In this document: positions 54,991 through 63,371 of the stretch, one piece after another
Layout: each line of letters opens with the position of its first letter
Numbering within the stretch: position 1 is the stretch's first letter
DNA from: Ectobacillus sp042610425
GTDB lineage: Bacteria; Bacillota; Bacilli; Bacillales; Bacillaceae_G
Direction of reading: 5' to 3'
Assembly: GCF_042610425.1 (NCBI RefSeq)
Contig: NZ_JBGJZM010000001.1
Location: forward strand, 2,046,001-2,110,000
Length of the DNA: 64,000 nucleotides
Translations under genes and position numbers: made by a program
Notes under the pieces: model-generated
What the model was told of the DNA's origin: nothing
The model's database searches: none
The model's input: only the letters and a program-made list of their open reading frames with translations

Positions 54991-55122
54991 TCAATAAACC
55001 ATTATTCTGTCACGACAAATTCTTGGGTTGGCGGACTGATTGTTATTTTAGCTATCATATCAGCAATCTTCTCCTTAATAACAAAAAGCAAAGGAATTGA
55101 CCGTTACATCTTTGGAAAATAG
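54991..55122 (+). pseudogene. remnant of a small membrane protein
   Basis: An open frame without a start codon encodes SWVGGLIVILAIISAIFSLI followed by TKSKGIDRYIFGK and a stop: one membrane helix and a basic tail. It looks like the C-terminal part of an unidentified membrane protein. The remaining bases of 54754-55278 hold the repeat copy and a terminator. Confidence 0.35.
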
Positions 55123-55211
55123 TAATTGGAACGCTGCTCTTTACACTATTCTGTCTGCGGGTACTTTGGACAGTTATTTGCAATAACATATACCTAAATG
55201 AGCCAAAAAAT

Positions 55212-55252
55212 AGAGCGACGGTCGGTGTCACTATGTGCATAACCGTCGCTCT
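55212..55252. terminator. terminator after TetR gene
   Basis: An 11-bp perfect stem AGAGCGACGGT / ACCGTCGCTCT with a 19-base loop, downstream of the minus-strand stop at 55279. Confidence 0.65.
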
Positions 55253-55278
55253 AAATCTGTGTTGGACTCCGAATCATT

Positions 55279-56166
55279 CTAAATACCCGAATAAATAATA
55301 TTCCTCAACTGGATTACCAGACTTTTAAGCTCCTTCTCTCTTTCCAAATAGTATAGCGAAGCTTGCAGCAACGGGAGATTCGGTTCCGCTTTTTTCATTT
55401 CCCTCTGGATAAAATAGCAAAGCTCACTCAGCTCCGAACGATGTTTGGCGCCTGACGGAAGAGCGTTTAGGGGCGAATCCATTTCCCGGAACAGTTCGGT
55501 AAGAATCTGCTCCTTCTCTCCTTGGCGATTCTCGAGCCCCCAGTTTAAATACCTCTCGAACGAAGCTTGTTTCAGCAGAGGCTTCAGATTGGAAGCCATC
55601 ATATGTTTAACAAGCACGTTAAGCTTGTCCAAAATGAACTTTGCCGTTTCCTCGAGCGATAACGACTTTTCTTCATAAGCAATCCAAAATAGATACTCCT
55701 TCAGAATCGCTCGATAGATGGAAACCAAATCCCACAGATACGGATGAATATCTTCGCCGTACACATGTAGCAAACACTCACTATGCCATCGGATGAGCCG
55801 CCCCCTAACCTTGTGTCTAAGCGGTTGGAACTTGGGATCCTGTTGGATAGGGAGCTCCGTAAATTCGACCAGAATATGCTTGTATTCTATAAAATAACGG
55901 AATCGAAGAATGATCTGCTGTACAAACTGCTCTTCTGGCGTAAGTCCAGGAAGGCGCGTCAGCCTATCGACTTGATCAAAATAGTCGTTATGACATTGAT
56001 CAAACACCTCGCTGAATAGGTCTTCCTTGGAAGGAAAGTATTTATAGACGGATCCTTTGGCAATACCGCAATCCTCAGCAATATCCTGTATCGTTGTTGA
56101 AAGAAACCCCCGTTCCTTAAAAAGCCTCGTCGCTGATTTTACAACCTCTTCCCTTGCCACACTCAT
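55279..56166 (-). CDS. TetR-family regulator, GC-rich accessory gene
   Basis: 295 residues, longer than the usual 190-220. The N-terminal helix-turn-helix is STTIQDIAEDCGIAKGSVYK with YFPSKEDLF; the extended C-terminal half has no recognised fold. It is divergent from an isochorismatase-family gene, its probable target. The ATG at 56166 follows GGGGAG at nine bases. Base use in this pair is much richer in GC than the surroundings, which suggests recent transfer from a higher-GC relative such as Paenibacillus (inference). Confidence 0.88.
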   Translation of the reverse strand: MSVAREEVVKSATRLFKERGFLSTTIQDIAEDCGIAKGSVYKYFPSKEDLFSEVFDQCHNDYFDQVDRLTRLPGLTPEEQFVQQIILRFRYFIEYKHILVEFTELPIQQDPKFQPLRHKVRGRLIRWHSECLLHVYGEDIHPYLWDLVSIYRAILKEYLFWIAYEEKSLSLEETAKFILDKLNVLVKHMMASNLKPLLKQASFERYLNWGLENRQGEKEQILTELFREMDSPLNALPSGAKHRSELSELCYFIQREMKKAEPNLPLLQASLYYLEREKELKSLVIQLRNIIYSGI

Positions 56167-56222
56167 AAACAATATCTCCCCACTTGACTATTTTTGAATC
56201 ATCGTACAAAATATAAGACATC

Positions 56223-56237
56223 AAGTCAAATGACCTT
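56223..56237. promoter_or_regulatory. candidate TetR operator
   Basis: AAGTCAAATGACCTT is a near palindrome in the divergent promoter region. A further half-site AAAGGTCAAATTT lies at 56257-56269. Confidence 0.55.
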
Positions 56238-56292
56238 ATGTTTAATATTTGAAACTAAAGGTCAAATTTAAAAAGTGAGGAGAACATACGGA

Positions 56293-56865
56293 ATGGAAAA
56301 ATTATTGGATCCGCAAAAAACAGCGTTGGTTGTCATTGATTTGCAAAAATGGCTAGGAAATCAATACGCCCCTTATTCTGCCGAGCAGGTGATATCTAAC
56401 GCCGCCGCCTTGGCTGATGCTTTCCGTGAGCAAGGCTCGATGGTTGCACTGGTCCGGGTATCTAGCAAAGATCTGAAGGATATCCCGAGACCGAAGTTGG
56501 ATTCGCCTGCACCACCACTGAATCTGCCTGAAGAATGGGATCAAATCGTCCCGGAAATGCGGGTCGCCGAGACAGACCATATCATCACTAAGAAGCATTG
56601 GGGAGCTTTTTACGGAACGGAGCTCGACCTGCAGTTGCGCCGCCGGGGAATCGACACCATCGTTTTATGCGGCATCGCTACCGGGCTTGGCGTGGATACG
56701 ACCGCGCGGGAAGCGTTTATGCATGGGTATCAGCTGATTTTGGCGATTGATGCCATGACTGGGTTTTCTCAAGCCGAGCACGATCACGTGAAAAATTTTA
56801 TTTTTCCACGCATCGGGCGTATTCGGACAACACAGGAAATTATCTCTGCCTTTGCTAAAGCTTGA
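56293..56865 (+). CDS. isochorismatase-family cysteine hydrolase
   Basis: 190 residues with the family triad: Asp in LVVIDLQKW, Lys in ITKKHWGAFYGT and Cys in VLCGIATGLGVDTTAREAFM. The cis-peptide region is intact. It hydrolyses an amide or ether of a small molecule (nicotinamidase, isochorismate and ureidoacrylate types share this fold). Locally very GC-rich (38 of 60 bases at 56401-56460). GAGGAG lies upstream. An IS110-like remnant follows directly. Confidence 0.9.
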   Translation: MEKLLDPQKTALVVIDLQKWLGNQYAPYSAEQVISNAAALADAFREQGSMVALVRVSSKDLKDIPRPKLDSPAPPLNLPEEWDQIVPEMRVAETDHIITKKHWGAFYGTELDLQLRRRGIDTIVLCGIATGLGVDTTAREAFMHGYQLILAIDAMTGFSQAEHDHVKNFIFPRIGRIRTTQEIISAFAKA

Positions 56866-56869
56866 ACCT

Positions 56870-57070
56870 ATTAGAACTCAATCAGTCCTTCAATCCTTGT
56901 TTCGAACAGTTATGAGAGACAGATGGTATTTAAACGTGCAACTAACTCGTCGAAAGAACCAAGTTCAACAGCTTTTCAAAGTCACTCATCCTGATTTAAA
57001 TAAAGCTTTTAAGAGCCTTTTTACTACATCTGTTTTGGAGTTAGTCTTAGAGATGGCGAACCAAATTTAG
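56870..57070 (+). mobile_element. IS110-family transposase remnant
   Basis: About 66 codons read TVMRDRWYLNVQLTRRKNQV and then QQLFKVTHPDLNKAFKSLFT, the central region of IS110-type transposases (about 400 residues complete). No start, no end and no RuvC-type catalytic part remain. It abuts the isochorismatase gene, marking a recombination edge. 57071-57180 shows nothing recognisable. Confidence 0.75.
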
Positions 57071-57180
57071 CTTACGAATGGGATGTTTCGAGCATACTAT
57101 CCTGCTGGCACTTCAAGACGAAGGGCGAATGTCACTCGATTGGTAGATTACTGCGTTAACTGATGTAACCTTCACATCTC

Positions 57181-57507
57181 TTAGTAACAATCCCAATACA
57201 AATACCACTCATCATCAAGTCTTGATTTGTAGATATATATGTTTCCATTATCTCCAATCATAAACTTAGGTTTTTCTTCTGAAGTTATTTGCATAATATA
57301 CTCATAATCTTGAGATATTGGAGATTGTATATAAGAAGCAAAACCTCCTATTTTAGTCCTAGAATATTGTTCGTATTCATCAAAAAAAGTATCACTTAAC
57401 TCATCAGAATCATTTATAAGTCATATCGACATACTCCCAGGATTCTTCCCAGCAAGGATAATCTTCTTTATCTGCTATAGTCCACTTGATCTGAAACGAT
57501 TTATGTC
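57181..57507 (-). pseudogene. DUF1963 (YwqG-like) gene remnant
   Basis: The minus-strand frame ends in KIGGFASYIQSPISQDYEYI, FMIGDNGNIYIYKSRLDDEW and YLYWDCY-stop, the typical C-terminus of YwqG/DUF1963 proteins. Upstream, IADKEDYPCWEESWE continues in another frame. The N-terminal two thirds are missing, and at least one frameshift is present. Confidence 0.65.
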
Positions 57508-57744
57508 CATTTGAAAAGTGATCGTATACAACGAACTCGATGCCCTAGACTAGACGATTTTAAATGTTCTCCCACTTCAATTAAGTAGCTTTTGAGTTTC
57601 TCTGTTGTAAATTCATTCATATCAATATCGCCAAAAAATCTTAATAACAGATTATATTGAAAGCAATAGGTTTTCAGGTTAGAGCTGAATATCCTTCAAT
57701 CTTCTTATCTAGTTGATACTTCTCCCATGCTTCAGATAATAACA
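57501..57744 (-). pseudogene. tyrosine recombinase (integrase) N-terminal remnant
   Basis: The minus-strand pieces read LLSEAWEKYQLDKKIEGYSA, then after a frameshift NLKTYCFQYNLLLRFFGDID, MNEFTTEKLKSYLIEVGEHL and GHRVRCIRSLFKWT-stop. This is the SAM-like core-binding domain of phage-type integrases. The catalytic domain is gone. It indicates a past integrated element at this place. Confidence 0.72.
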
Positions 57745-57845
57745 TTACACTTCACTCTCCTAGGTTATGAACCATTTAATCTAGATTCTATTATGTTCAA
57801 AAAGAGCAAATTTCATACTAAAGTTATTCAACAATCTAGGAGTTA

Positions 57846-58552
57846 CTATTTTCTAGGAACTCTGAAAGCTCCAAGGAATGAAAAAGAGCCAAGAAGAAAT
57901 ACTCCTTCAAATATGACTAATGCATAGATGATAACACTAGAAGGATTTTTAAGTATATTGATATATGACATGAAAGCCTTGCTTTCCTTATTTTTTGTTG
58001 ATGGTATCTTTTTGCCTATAGTAACTAACAATATGGCAGAGAGAACGGCGAGGCCTGCATAAATACCAAATACACCTCTCCAATTTAGGAAATATGCAAT
58101 CGAACCGCCAATTGCCATACTAAGTCCTTGACCTAAGAAAGACATACCCATAAATGAACCGATTGCAGTTTGTCTTTCTTCCAAAGGGAACAAATCACCT
58201 ATTAGCGCCAATGAAATTGGCATTATGGATGCTGCAAACATTCCGGTTAAAGCCCTGTATACTGCCAAGTCAGGAATAGCAACAGCAAACGCACAAAATG
58301 CAGTAGCTAATGTAAACATCAACATGGCAAATGTAATATCTGTCGCTTACCAAATCGTTCTGCAAGATACCCATATAACAGCTGAAACAAACCAAAAGGC
58401 AACATATAGGCAGTTATTACAATAGAAGCTGATGCAACATCGACATTCAAATTTTGTGCAATGGAAGGAAGAATAGGCGATACCACCCAATTATCAGCCA
58501 TTGTAACAAAACCTGCAAAACCGAGTATTAGTAACATTTTTTTCTTATCCAT
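57846..58552 (-). pseudogene. MFS drug exporter, frameshifted and truncated
   Basis: MDKKKMLLILGFAGFVTMAD and YGYLAERFGKRQ (helices 1-3) run to a frameshift near 58330. MLMFTLATAFCAFAVAIPDL follows through about helix 7, ending FLGAFRVPRK-stop. The second half of the 12-helix protein is missing. It probably exported a drug or metal chelate. An operator-like repeat shared with the arsR gene lies upstream at 58717. Confidence 0.85.
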
Positions 58553-58716
58553 AAAAATCTTCTCCTTTCATCTACCAGCCCTTTAAAAAAGCAGAGGTAC
58601 TTTCCATTTTGTTACTGTTTATTATGATGGGATTGATTTTACTCATCTCTTTATTCGACTTCAAGTTCCTAGTTGCTTTCCGATATTTATCTCCCTCATA
58701 ATATAATATACAATAC

Positions 58717-58742
58717 AACTATTTTTCTAGTTTAATAGTTTT
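58717..58742. promoter_or_regulatory. operator-like repeat, inverted copy of the arsR upstream site
   Basis: AACTATTTTTCTAGTTT at 58717-58733 is the exact reverse complement of 59154-59170 upstream of arsR. It stands in front of the decayed MFS gene and the CDF remnant, so both may once have belonged to the same ArsR regulon. Confidence 0.5.
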
Positions 58743-58939
58743 AATTGTATCTATTTTTTAACAATAACTTTAAAAATACTTGTAGGAATAAAGTTTATTC
58801 TCCCTATCCAAACACTGAATCTATCCCGTAATACTCTTCCTTAAGGAATCAACTTAAATAAAATAAAGAACGATCTTAAAAAATTAACAACCATTTTAAA
58901 AGTACATGATTTACATATATAGGGGAATATAATAGAAGC

Positions 58940-59101
58940 AATATTAACTTCTATTTTATACAATCTGAAACAGAAGATTATGATTTATTTCTACAACAAT
59001 TATCCAAAGAGTTACATGACCAATTTGGAATTGAACATGCAACAATTCAAATTGAAAAAGGAACGTTTTGCTGTTCACTTGCATCTGAAGAAACGATATA
59101 A
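58940..59101 (+). pseudogene. CDF (CzcD-like) exporter C-terminal remnant
   Basis: An open frame without a start ends ELHDQFGIEHATIQIEKGTF then CCSLASEETI-stop. This is the C-terminal cytosolic domain of CzcD-type CDF exporters. The membrane part is missing. An intact CDF gene of another kind is at 40946. The rest of 58553-58939 is AT-rich. Confidence 0.78.
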
Positions 59102-59152
59102 AGAAAAATAATAATGCATATTTGTTCACAAAACATTCAATAATAAAACTAC

Positions 59153-59172
59153 AAAACTAGAAAAATAGTTTT
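59153..59172. promoter_or_regulatory. candidate ArsR operator
   Basis: AAAACTA and TAGTTTT, inverted around GAAAAA, 26 bases before the arsR start. Confidence 0.6.
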
Positions 59173-59197
59173 ATAATAACGATAAGGAAGTGATAAT

Positions 59198-59551
59198 ATG
59201 AAAAAGCAATGTTGCTCAGTAAAAAATTCAGTAAAAAGTGATGAGGAAGCAAAAGCAGTGGTGCAACAATCCGCGATAAATGTACCATTGTTAAAAAATA
59301 ATGAACAACTATTAGAAACAGCAGAATTTTTTAAAGCATTAGGTGACGAAACGAGAATTAAGATAATCGGTATGCTTTCAGTTGAGGATCTTTGTATGTG
59401 TGAAATTGTGTCTGGCTTACAGATCGCTACTTCTACTATATCTCATCATTTGAAATTGCTAGAACGAGGTAAAGTGATTCAATCACGAAAAGAAGGACGT
59501 TATACTGTGTACAATCTAAACAAAGAAAAAGTTCTAGCTTATATTAATTAG
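59198..59551 (+). CDS. arsR: ArsR/SmtB-family metalloregulator
   Basis: 117 residues. The N-terminal KKQCCSV has paired cysteines. The winged helix (about 40-110) carries GDETRIKIIGMLSVEDLCMC, where the CMC in helix 3 is the ArsR/CadC metal site, then QIATSTISHHLKLLERGKVI. It should leave DNA on binding arsenite, antimonite or a soft metal. First gene of an operon with an ArsP/YraQ-type permease (33 bases on) and a thioredoxin-like protein. Confidence 0.9.
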   Translation: MKKQCCSVKNSVKSDEEAKAVVQQSAINVPLLKNNEQLLETAEFFKALGDETRIKIIGMLSVEDLCMCEIVSGLQIATSTISHHLKLLERGKVIQSRKEGRYTVYNLNKEKVLAYIN

Positions 59552-59584
59552 ACGACTTTTATGTTTGAAAAAGGGGGAATATTT

Positions 59585-60598
59585 ATGGATGCCTTTCTAA
59601 ATGTATTTTCATGGCTGAACGATCAGCTGCTTAAAATGCAGTGGCTTTCAGATTTAATTCGAAAACTCGTAGAAGAAGTTTTTAATATGCCTATTGATAG
59701 TAAAATTGGTGGAAGTATACACTTTTTTATCTACGATACAATCAAGATATTTATTCTTTTATCTGTCTTAATTTATATTATCTCGTATATTCAAAGCTAT
59801 TTTCCACCAGAACGAACAAAAAAAATGCTTGGCGGAATCAAAGGGATTAAAGGAAACATACTTGGCGCATTACTTGGAACCATTACACCATTTTGCAGTT
59901 GTTCAAGTATTCCTATCTTTATAGGATTTACATCTGCTGGTTTACCTTTAGGTGTAACCTTTTCATTTTTAATTTCATCACCATTGGTAGACTTAGCATC
60001 TTTTCTATTATTAACCTCTTTCTTTGGAATAAAAATTGCACTTATATACGTTGTAGTCGGATTAATTCTTGCTGTTGTAGGCGGTACAATTATCGATAAG
60101 TTACGATTAGAAAAATATGTCGAAGAATATGTTACCGAAGTTGAAAATGTAGATGTTGAAGTGGAAGAATTAACTACAAAGGAAAGAAGAACTTATTCTA
60201 TAGATCAAGTCAAAGATATTATTAAGAAGGTTTGGTTATACGTACTTATTGGCGTTGGTATAGGTGCATTAATCCACAATTGGATTCCAGCGTCTTGGGT
60301 ACAAAATGTCATCGGGGATGATAATCCTTTCGCTGTTCTCATCGCAACAATAGTTGGTATGCCAATCTATGCAGATATATTTGGTACACTACCAATTGCT
60401 GAAGCATTGTTTGGAAAAGGTGTAGGAATAGGTACTGTACTTTCATTTATGATGGCCGTAACAGCCCTTTCATTACCTTCTATTATCATGTTAAGTAAAG
60501 TGGTTAAACCTAAATTACTGGGTATTTTTGTATCAATCGTTGCAATAGGTATTATCATCATAGGTTACACATTTAATGCGTTAGAATTCCTAATCTAA
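59585..60598 (+). CDS. ArsP/YraQ-family permease
   Basis: 337 residues with eight or more helices. The conserved TPFCSCSSIPIFIGFTSAG, with a CxCSS cluster, and a second-half VGMPIYADIFGTLPIAEALF mark the DUF318/UPF0718 permease family, which includes ArsP, a trivalent organoarsenical exporter. The ArsR context supports a metalloid substrate. The ATG at 59585 follows GGGGG at six bases. Confidence 0.88.
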   Translation: MDAFLNVFSWLNDQLLKMQWLSDLIRKLVEEVFNMPIDSKIGGSIHFFIYDTIKIFILLSVLIYIISYIQSYFPPERTKKMLGGIKGIKGNILGALLGTITPFCSCSSIPIFIGFTSAGLPLGVTFSFLISSPLVDLASFLLLTSFFGIKIALIYVVVGLILAVVGGTIIDKLRLEKYVEEYVTEVENVDVEVEELTTKERRTYSIDQVKDIIKKVWLYVLIGVGIGALIHNWIPASWVQNVIGDDNPFAVLIATIVGMPIYADIFGTLPIAEALFGKGVGIGTVLSFMMAVTALSLPSIIMLSKVVKPKLLGIFVSIVAIGIIIIGYTFNALEFLI

Positions 60599-60641
60599 TT
60601 GGGTTTTCAATATACAATCATATAGTAAGGAGATGTTCGAC

Positions 60642-60869
60642 TTGAATATTAAAATTTTAGGATCAGGATGCTCCAATTGCAAGAGATTAGAGGCCAATGC
60701 AAAGGCTGCCATAGAAGAATTAGGACTAGATGCAACAATTGAAAAAGTAACAGATATTAAAGATATTATGAAATATGGTGTCATGAGTACTCCTGCACTT
60801 GTTGTAGATGAAAAAGTGAAAGTAATGGGTAAAGTACCTAGTGCAGAAGATATTAAAAAATACTTATAA
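60642..60869 (+). CDS. thioredoxin-like redox protein (redox-active disulfide protein 2)
   Basis: 75 residues, a minimal thioredoxin fold with GSGCSNCKRLEANAKAA (CxxC) and the cis-Pro motif MSTPALVVDEK. Small proteins of this type accompany YraQ/ArsP permeases and probably reduce or carry the substrate. TTG start at 60642 with GGAG nine bases upstream; the ATG at 60633 abuts the site. Confidence 0.85.
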   Translation: MNIKILGSGCSNCKRLEANAKAAIEELGLDATIEKVTDIKDIMKYGVMSTPALVVDEKVKVMGKVPSAEDIKKYL

Positions 60870-60890
60870 AATGTAACTAATTCAACATTC

Positions 60891-60930
60891 AAAAGGCGAT
60901 TTCATATATACAAGAAATCGCCTTTTCTTA
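60891..60930 (+). terminator. terminator of arsR-permease operon
   Basis: AAAAGGCGATTTC and its exact complement around a ten-base loop, followed by CTTATT. Confidence 0.88.
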
Positions 60931-61009
60931 TTCATTCTTGTTCAACTCCGGCTTCGTTACTTTTATAAAAATCTCCTTTAAAATTTAGGATAGAGATCTA
61001 ATTTTCCTT

Positions 61010-61044
61010 AAAGGAGTTGCTCTACAATCTGGCCCGATTGTTTA
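61010..61044. repeat. dispersed intergenic repeat, short copy 3
   Basis: AAGGAGTTGCTCTACAATCT then GGCCCGATTGTTT. It matches the two ends of copy 1 (53027), with about 40 central bases missing. Confidence 0.65.
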
Positions 61045-61156
61045 ATAGAATGACTCACATTTTTTAAACGACTTTTTTGTCACTTAACAATAAGCCTTGG
61101 TATCAAACATCCTCATTACGATAAGTTTAAATCCTTCCAACCATAGATAGTAATGA

Positions 61157-62575
61157 TCAATCCCTAGTAAACCAAGCACGCTGAAGTAACGTGATTCCCT
61201 CATAAATTTCATTTTCATTTAATCCAGCAAAGCCAAGGAGAACCATTGGCTTCCCTATAGCAGGTGGATTTACATAGTAGATTGATACGGGATATACCTT
61301 AACCCCCTCTTTCATAGCAGATTCAATAAGTTCTTCCTCAGACATCGTATTGTTTGGTTCCAATAAGATATGCAAGCCCGTTTCTGCACCAATCACATGT
61401 ACTTGTTCCCCCATTATATGTTTAATGGTTGTAAGCAGAGCGGCACGTCTTTTTTTGTATATATTCCGTACTTTGTTTATATGTCTGTCCCAATGTCCAT
61501 TTTCCATAAAGAGCTTGAGAGTATGCTGATGAAGTCTCGAAACTGTTTGTTTATATACAGTGAACTTCTCCCTATAGAGCGCTAATAACGATGGGGGCAA
61601 TACCATATAACTTAAACGTATGGAGGGGATGAGAGATTTTGAAAACGTACCTAGGTAGATAACATTTCCATGGTTATCAAGACCCTGAAGGGAAGGGATT
61701 GGTTTCCCATGATATCTAAATTCGCCATCATAATCATCCTCGATAATGAACCCGTTCTCTTGTCTCGCCCATTCAATTAATTCCATTCGTCTTGATATAG
61801 GCATTACGGTACCGATTGGAAATTGATGAGATGGAGTGACATAAGCTACTTTTGCTCCGCTTTTTCTTAGTTCCGTAATACTGATTCCTTTTTCATCAAG
61901 GTGGATTGGCTTAATCTCTGTTCCATAATCCCTCAGCACAAATCGTACGCGGTGAAAGCCGGGTTCTTCTAAGGCATAGGGTACTTGTCTGCCTATCATA
62001 CCGCATAACAAACTAAGTACGTATTGTGTTCCAGCTCCGATTACAATTTGCTCTGCTGAACATTGGACTCCTCTTGATTGATACAGATACTCCGCAATCA
62101 GTCTGCGCAGTGAAATTTCTCCTTGCGGCTCACCAGTTAATAAGAGATGACCTTGGTCCGAATAAAGAATTTGCATGGTTAGTTTACGCCATATTTCATA
62201 TGGAAAATGCTTTAGATCTATATCTCCGTGTTTAAAATCATATCGAATAGTGGGTATTTGTTTATTCTCCAAATTTTCAATCAATACCCTCTGCTTATCT
62301 TTATAGCTCGTTAAAAAGAATTCGTTTTTTAGCTCCTCAACAAATAATCCTTTTCTTGCTTTCGGTTGAACGTATCCTTCAGCTATAAGCTGTTGGTAGG
62401 CAGCATCGACTGTATTCCGGCTCACCTGTAAGTATTCCGCTAATTTTCTTTGGGAAGGAAATTTGCTTAAAGGGGGTATGTTCCCGCTCCGTATTTCACT
62501 TCGAATATAATCATACAGTTGTATGTACAATGGTTCTTTTCTACTACTATCAAGGGCGGGAGTCATTTCTAACAT
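61157..62575 (-). CDS. MocR/GabR-type regulator (GntR + aminotransferase)
   Basis: 472 residues. GntR winged helix at 15-80 (FPSQRKLAEYLQVSRNTVDA), then a class I aminotransferase-fold domain with IIEDDYDGEFRYHGKPIPSL and the PLP lysine in YLGTFSKSLIPSIRLSYM. These regulators sense PLP and amines and activate adjacent genes. It is divergent from paiB-like 62701, with two CTGGCTCT direct repeats between. ATG at 62575 with AGAGG upstream. Confidence 0.92.
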   Translation of the reverse strand: MLEMTPALDSSRKEPLYIQLYDYIRSEIRSGNIPPLSKFPSQRKLAEYLQVSRNTVDAAYQQLIAEGYVQPKARKGLFVEELKNEFFLTSYKDKQRVLIENLENKQIPTIRYDFKHGDIDLKHFPYEIWRKLTMQILYSDQGHLLLTGEPQGEISLRRLIAEYLYQSRGVQCSAEQIVIGAGTQYVLSLLCGMIGRQVPYALEEPGFHRVRFVLRDYGTEIKPIHLDEKGISITELRKSGAKVAYVTPSHQFPIGTVMPISRRMELIEWARQENGFIIEDDYDGEFRYHGKPIPSLQGLDNHGNVIYLGTFSKSLIPSIRLSYMVLPPSLLALYREKFTVYKQTVSRLHQHTLKLFMENGHWDRHINKVRNIYKKRRAALLTTIKHIMGEQVHVIGAETGLHILLEPNNTMSEEELIESAMKEGVKVYPVSIYYVNPPAIGKPMVLLGFAGLNENEIYEGITLLQRAWFTRD

Positions 62576-62597
62576 GCTATTCACCTCTCTATGCATT

Positions 62598-62629
62598 CTG
62601 GCTCTATAAAAATTAGGAAAACTGGCTCT
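62598..62629. promoter_or_regulatory. direct repeats in MocR/paiB divergent promoter
   Basis: CTGGCTCT at 62598-62605 and 62622-62629, 24 bp apart. MocR/GabR proteins bind direct repeats, so these are candidate sites. Confidence 0.55.
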
Positions 62630-62700
62630 TTTTATGATGCCAGCGCAATCTTTATACTAAGGATACAATAAAGATAACAAAAAAACAGGAGGGTAAACTT

Positions 62701-63315
62701 ATGTATATTCCATCGCAATTTCAAATTGAAAAGGAAGAAATACAGTACGACATTATAAAAAATAATGGCTTTGCTACCTTGTTTTCTCAGCATGATGGAG
62801 TTCCCTACGCAACTCATTTACCTTTGATGATTGATCAGGAGAATAAATGTTTATATGGGCATTTGGCACGTCCTAATCCTCAATGGAAGGATATTAAAGA
62901 CCAAACTGTACTAGCTATCTTCCAGGGTCCCCACTGCTATATCTCGCCCTCTTGGTACGAGACAAATAAAACAGTACCAACATGGAATTATGTCACTGTT
63001 CATGTCTATGGACATGTTGAGATGATCGGTACGGAAGAATTAATGAATTCCCTACGTGATCTCGTATTGAAATATGAAAAGCCAAACAGTCCCTATAAAT
63101 TAGATCAAGTAGACGCTAGTTTAATAGAGGGCATGACGAAAGGAATTGTAGGATTCAAAATCAAGATTGATAAAATAGAAGGAAAGGCAAAGCTAAGTCA
63201 AAACCACTCAGTTGAGCGACAAGAACTTGTCATTTGGCAATTGGAACAATCTACGAGTGAAAATGACCGAAACATTGCATCTTTAATGAAAGAAAACCTT
63301 GAAACCAAACGTTGA
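62701..63315 (+). CDS. paiB: PaiB-like FMN-binding protein
   Basis: 204 residues, the size of Bacillus PaiB: MYIPSQFQIEKEEIQYDIIK, NGFATLFSQHDGVPYATHLP, GHLARPNPQWKDI, FQGPHCYISPSWYET and VPTWNYVTVHVYG, all family hallmarks. A split-barrel FMN-binding fold; PaiB has been described as a regulator of protease and sporulation genes. AGGAGGGTAAACTT precedes the ATG. Probably controlled by the divergent MocR protein. Confidence 0.92.
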   Translation: MYIPSQFQIEKEEIQYDIIKNNGFATLFSQHDGVPYATHLPLMIDQENKCLYGHLARPNPQWKDIKDQTVLAIFQGPHCYISPSWYETNKTVPTWNYVTVHVYGHVEMIGTEELMNSLRDLVLKYEKPNSPYKLDQVDASLIEGMTKGIVGFKIKIDKIEGKAKLSQNHSVERQELVIWQLEQSTSENDRNIASLMKENLETKR

Positions 63316-63371
63316 GAGTGGTGATGTAGTAGGAATTTTTTTAATAGGTGCAAGAAAGGCGGCGGAGAATT

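Noticed and set aside
55055..55240. 61-codon minus-strand frame
   Set aside because: It has no ribosome site and overlaps a terminator and a plus-strand remnant.
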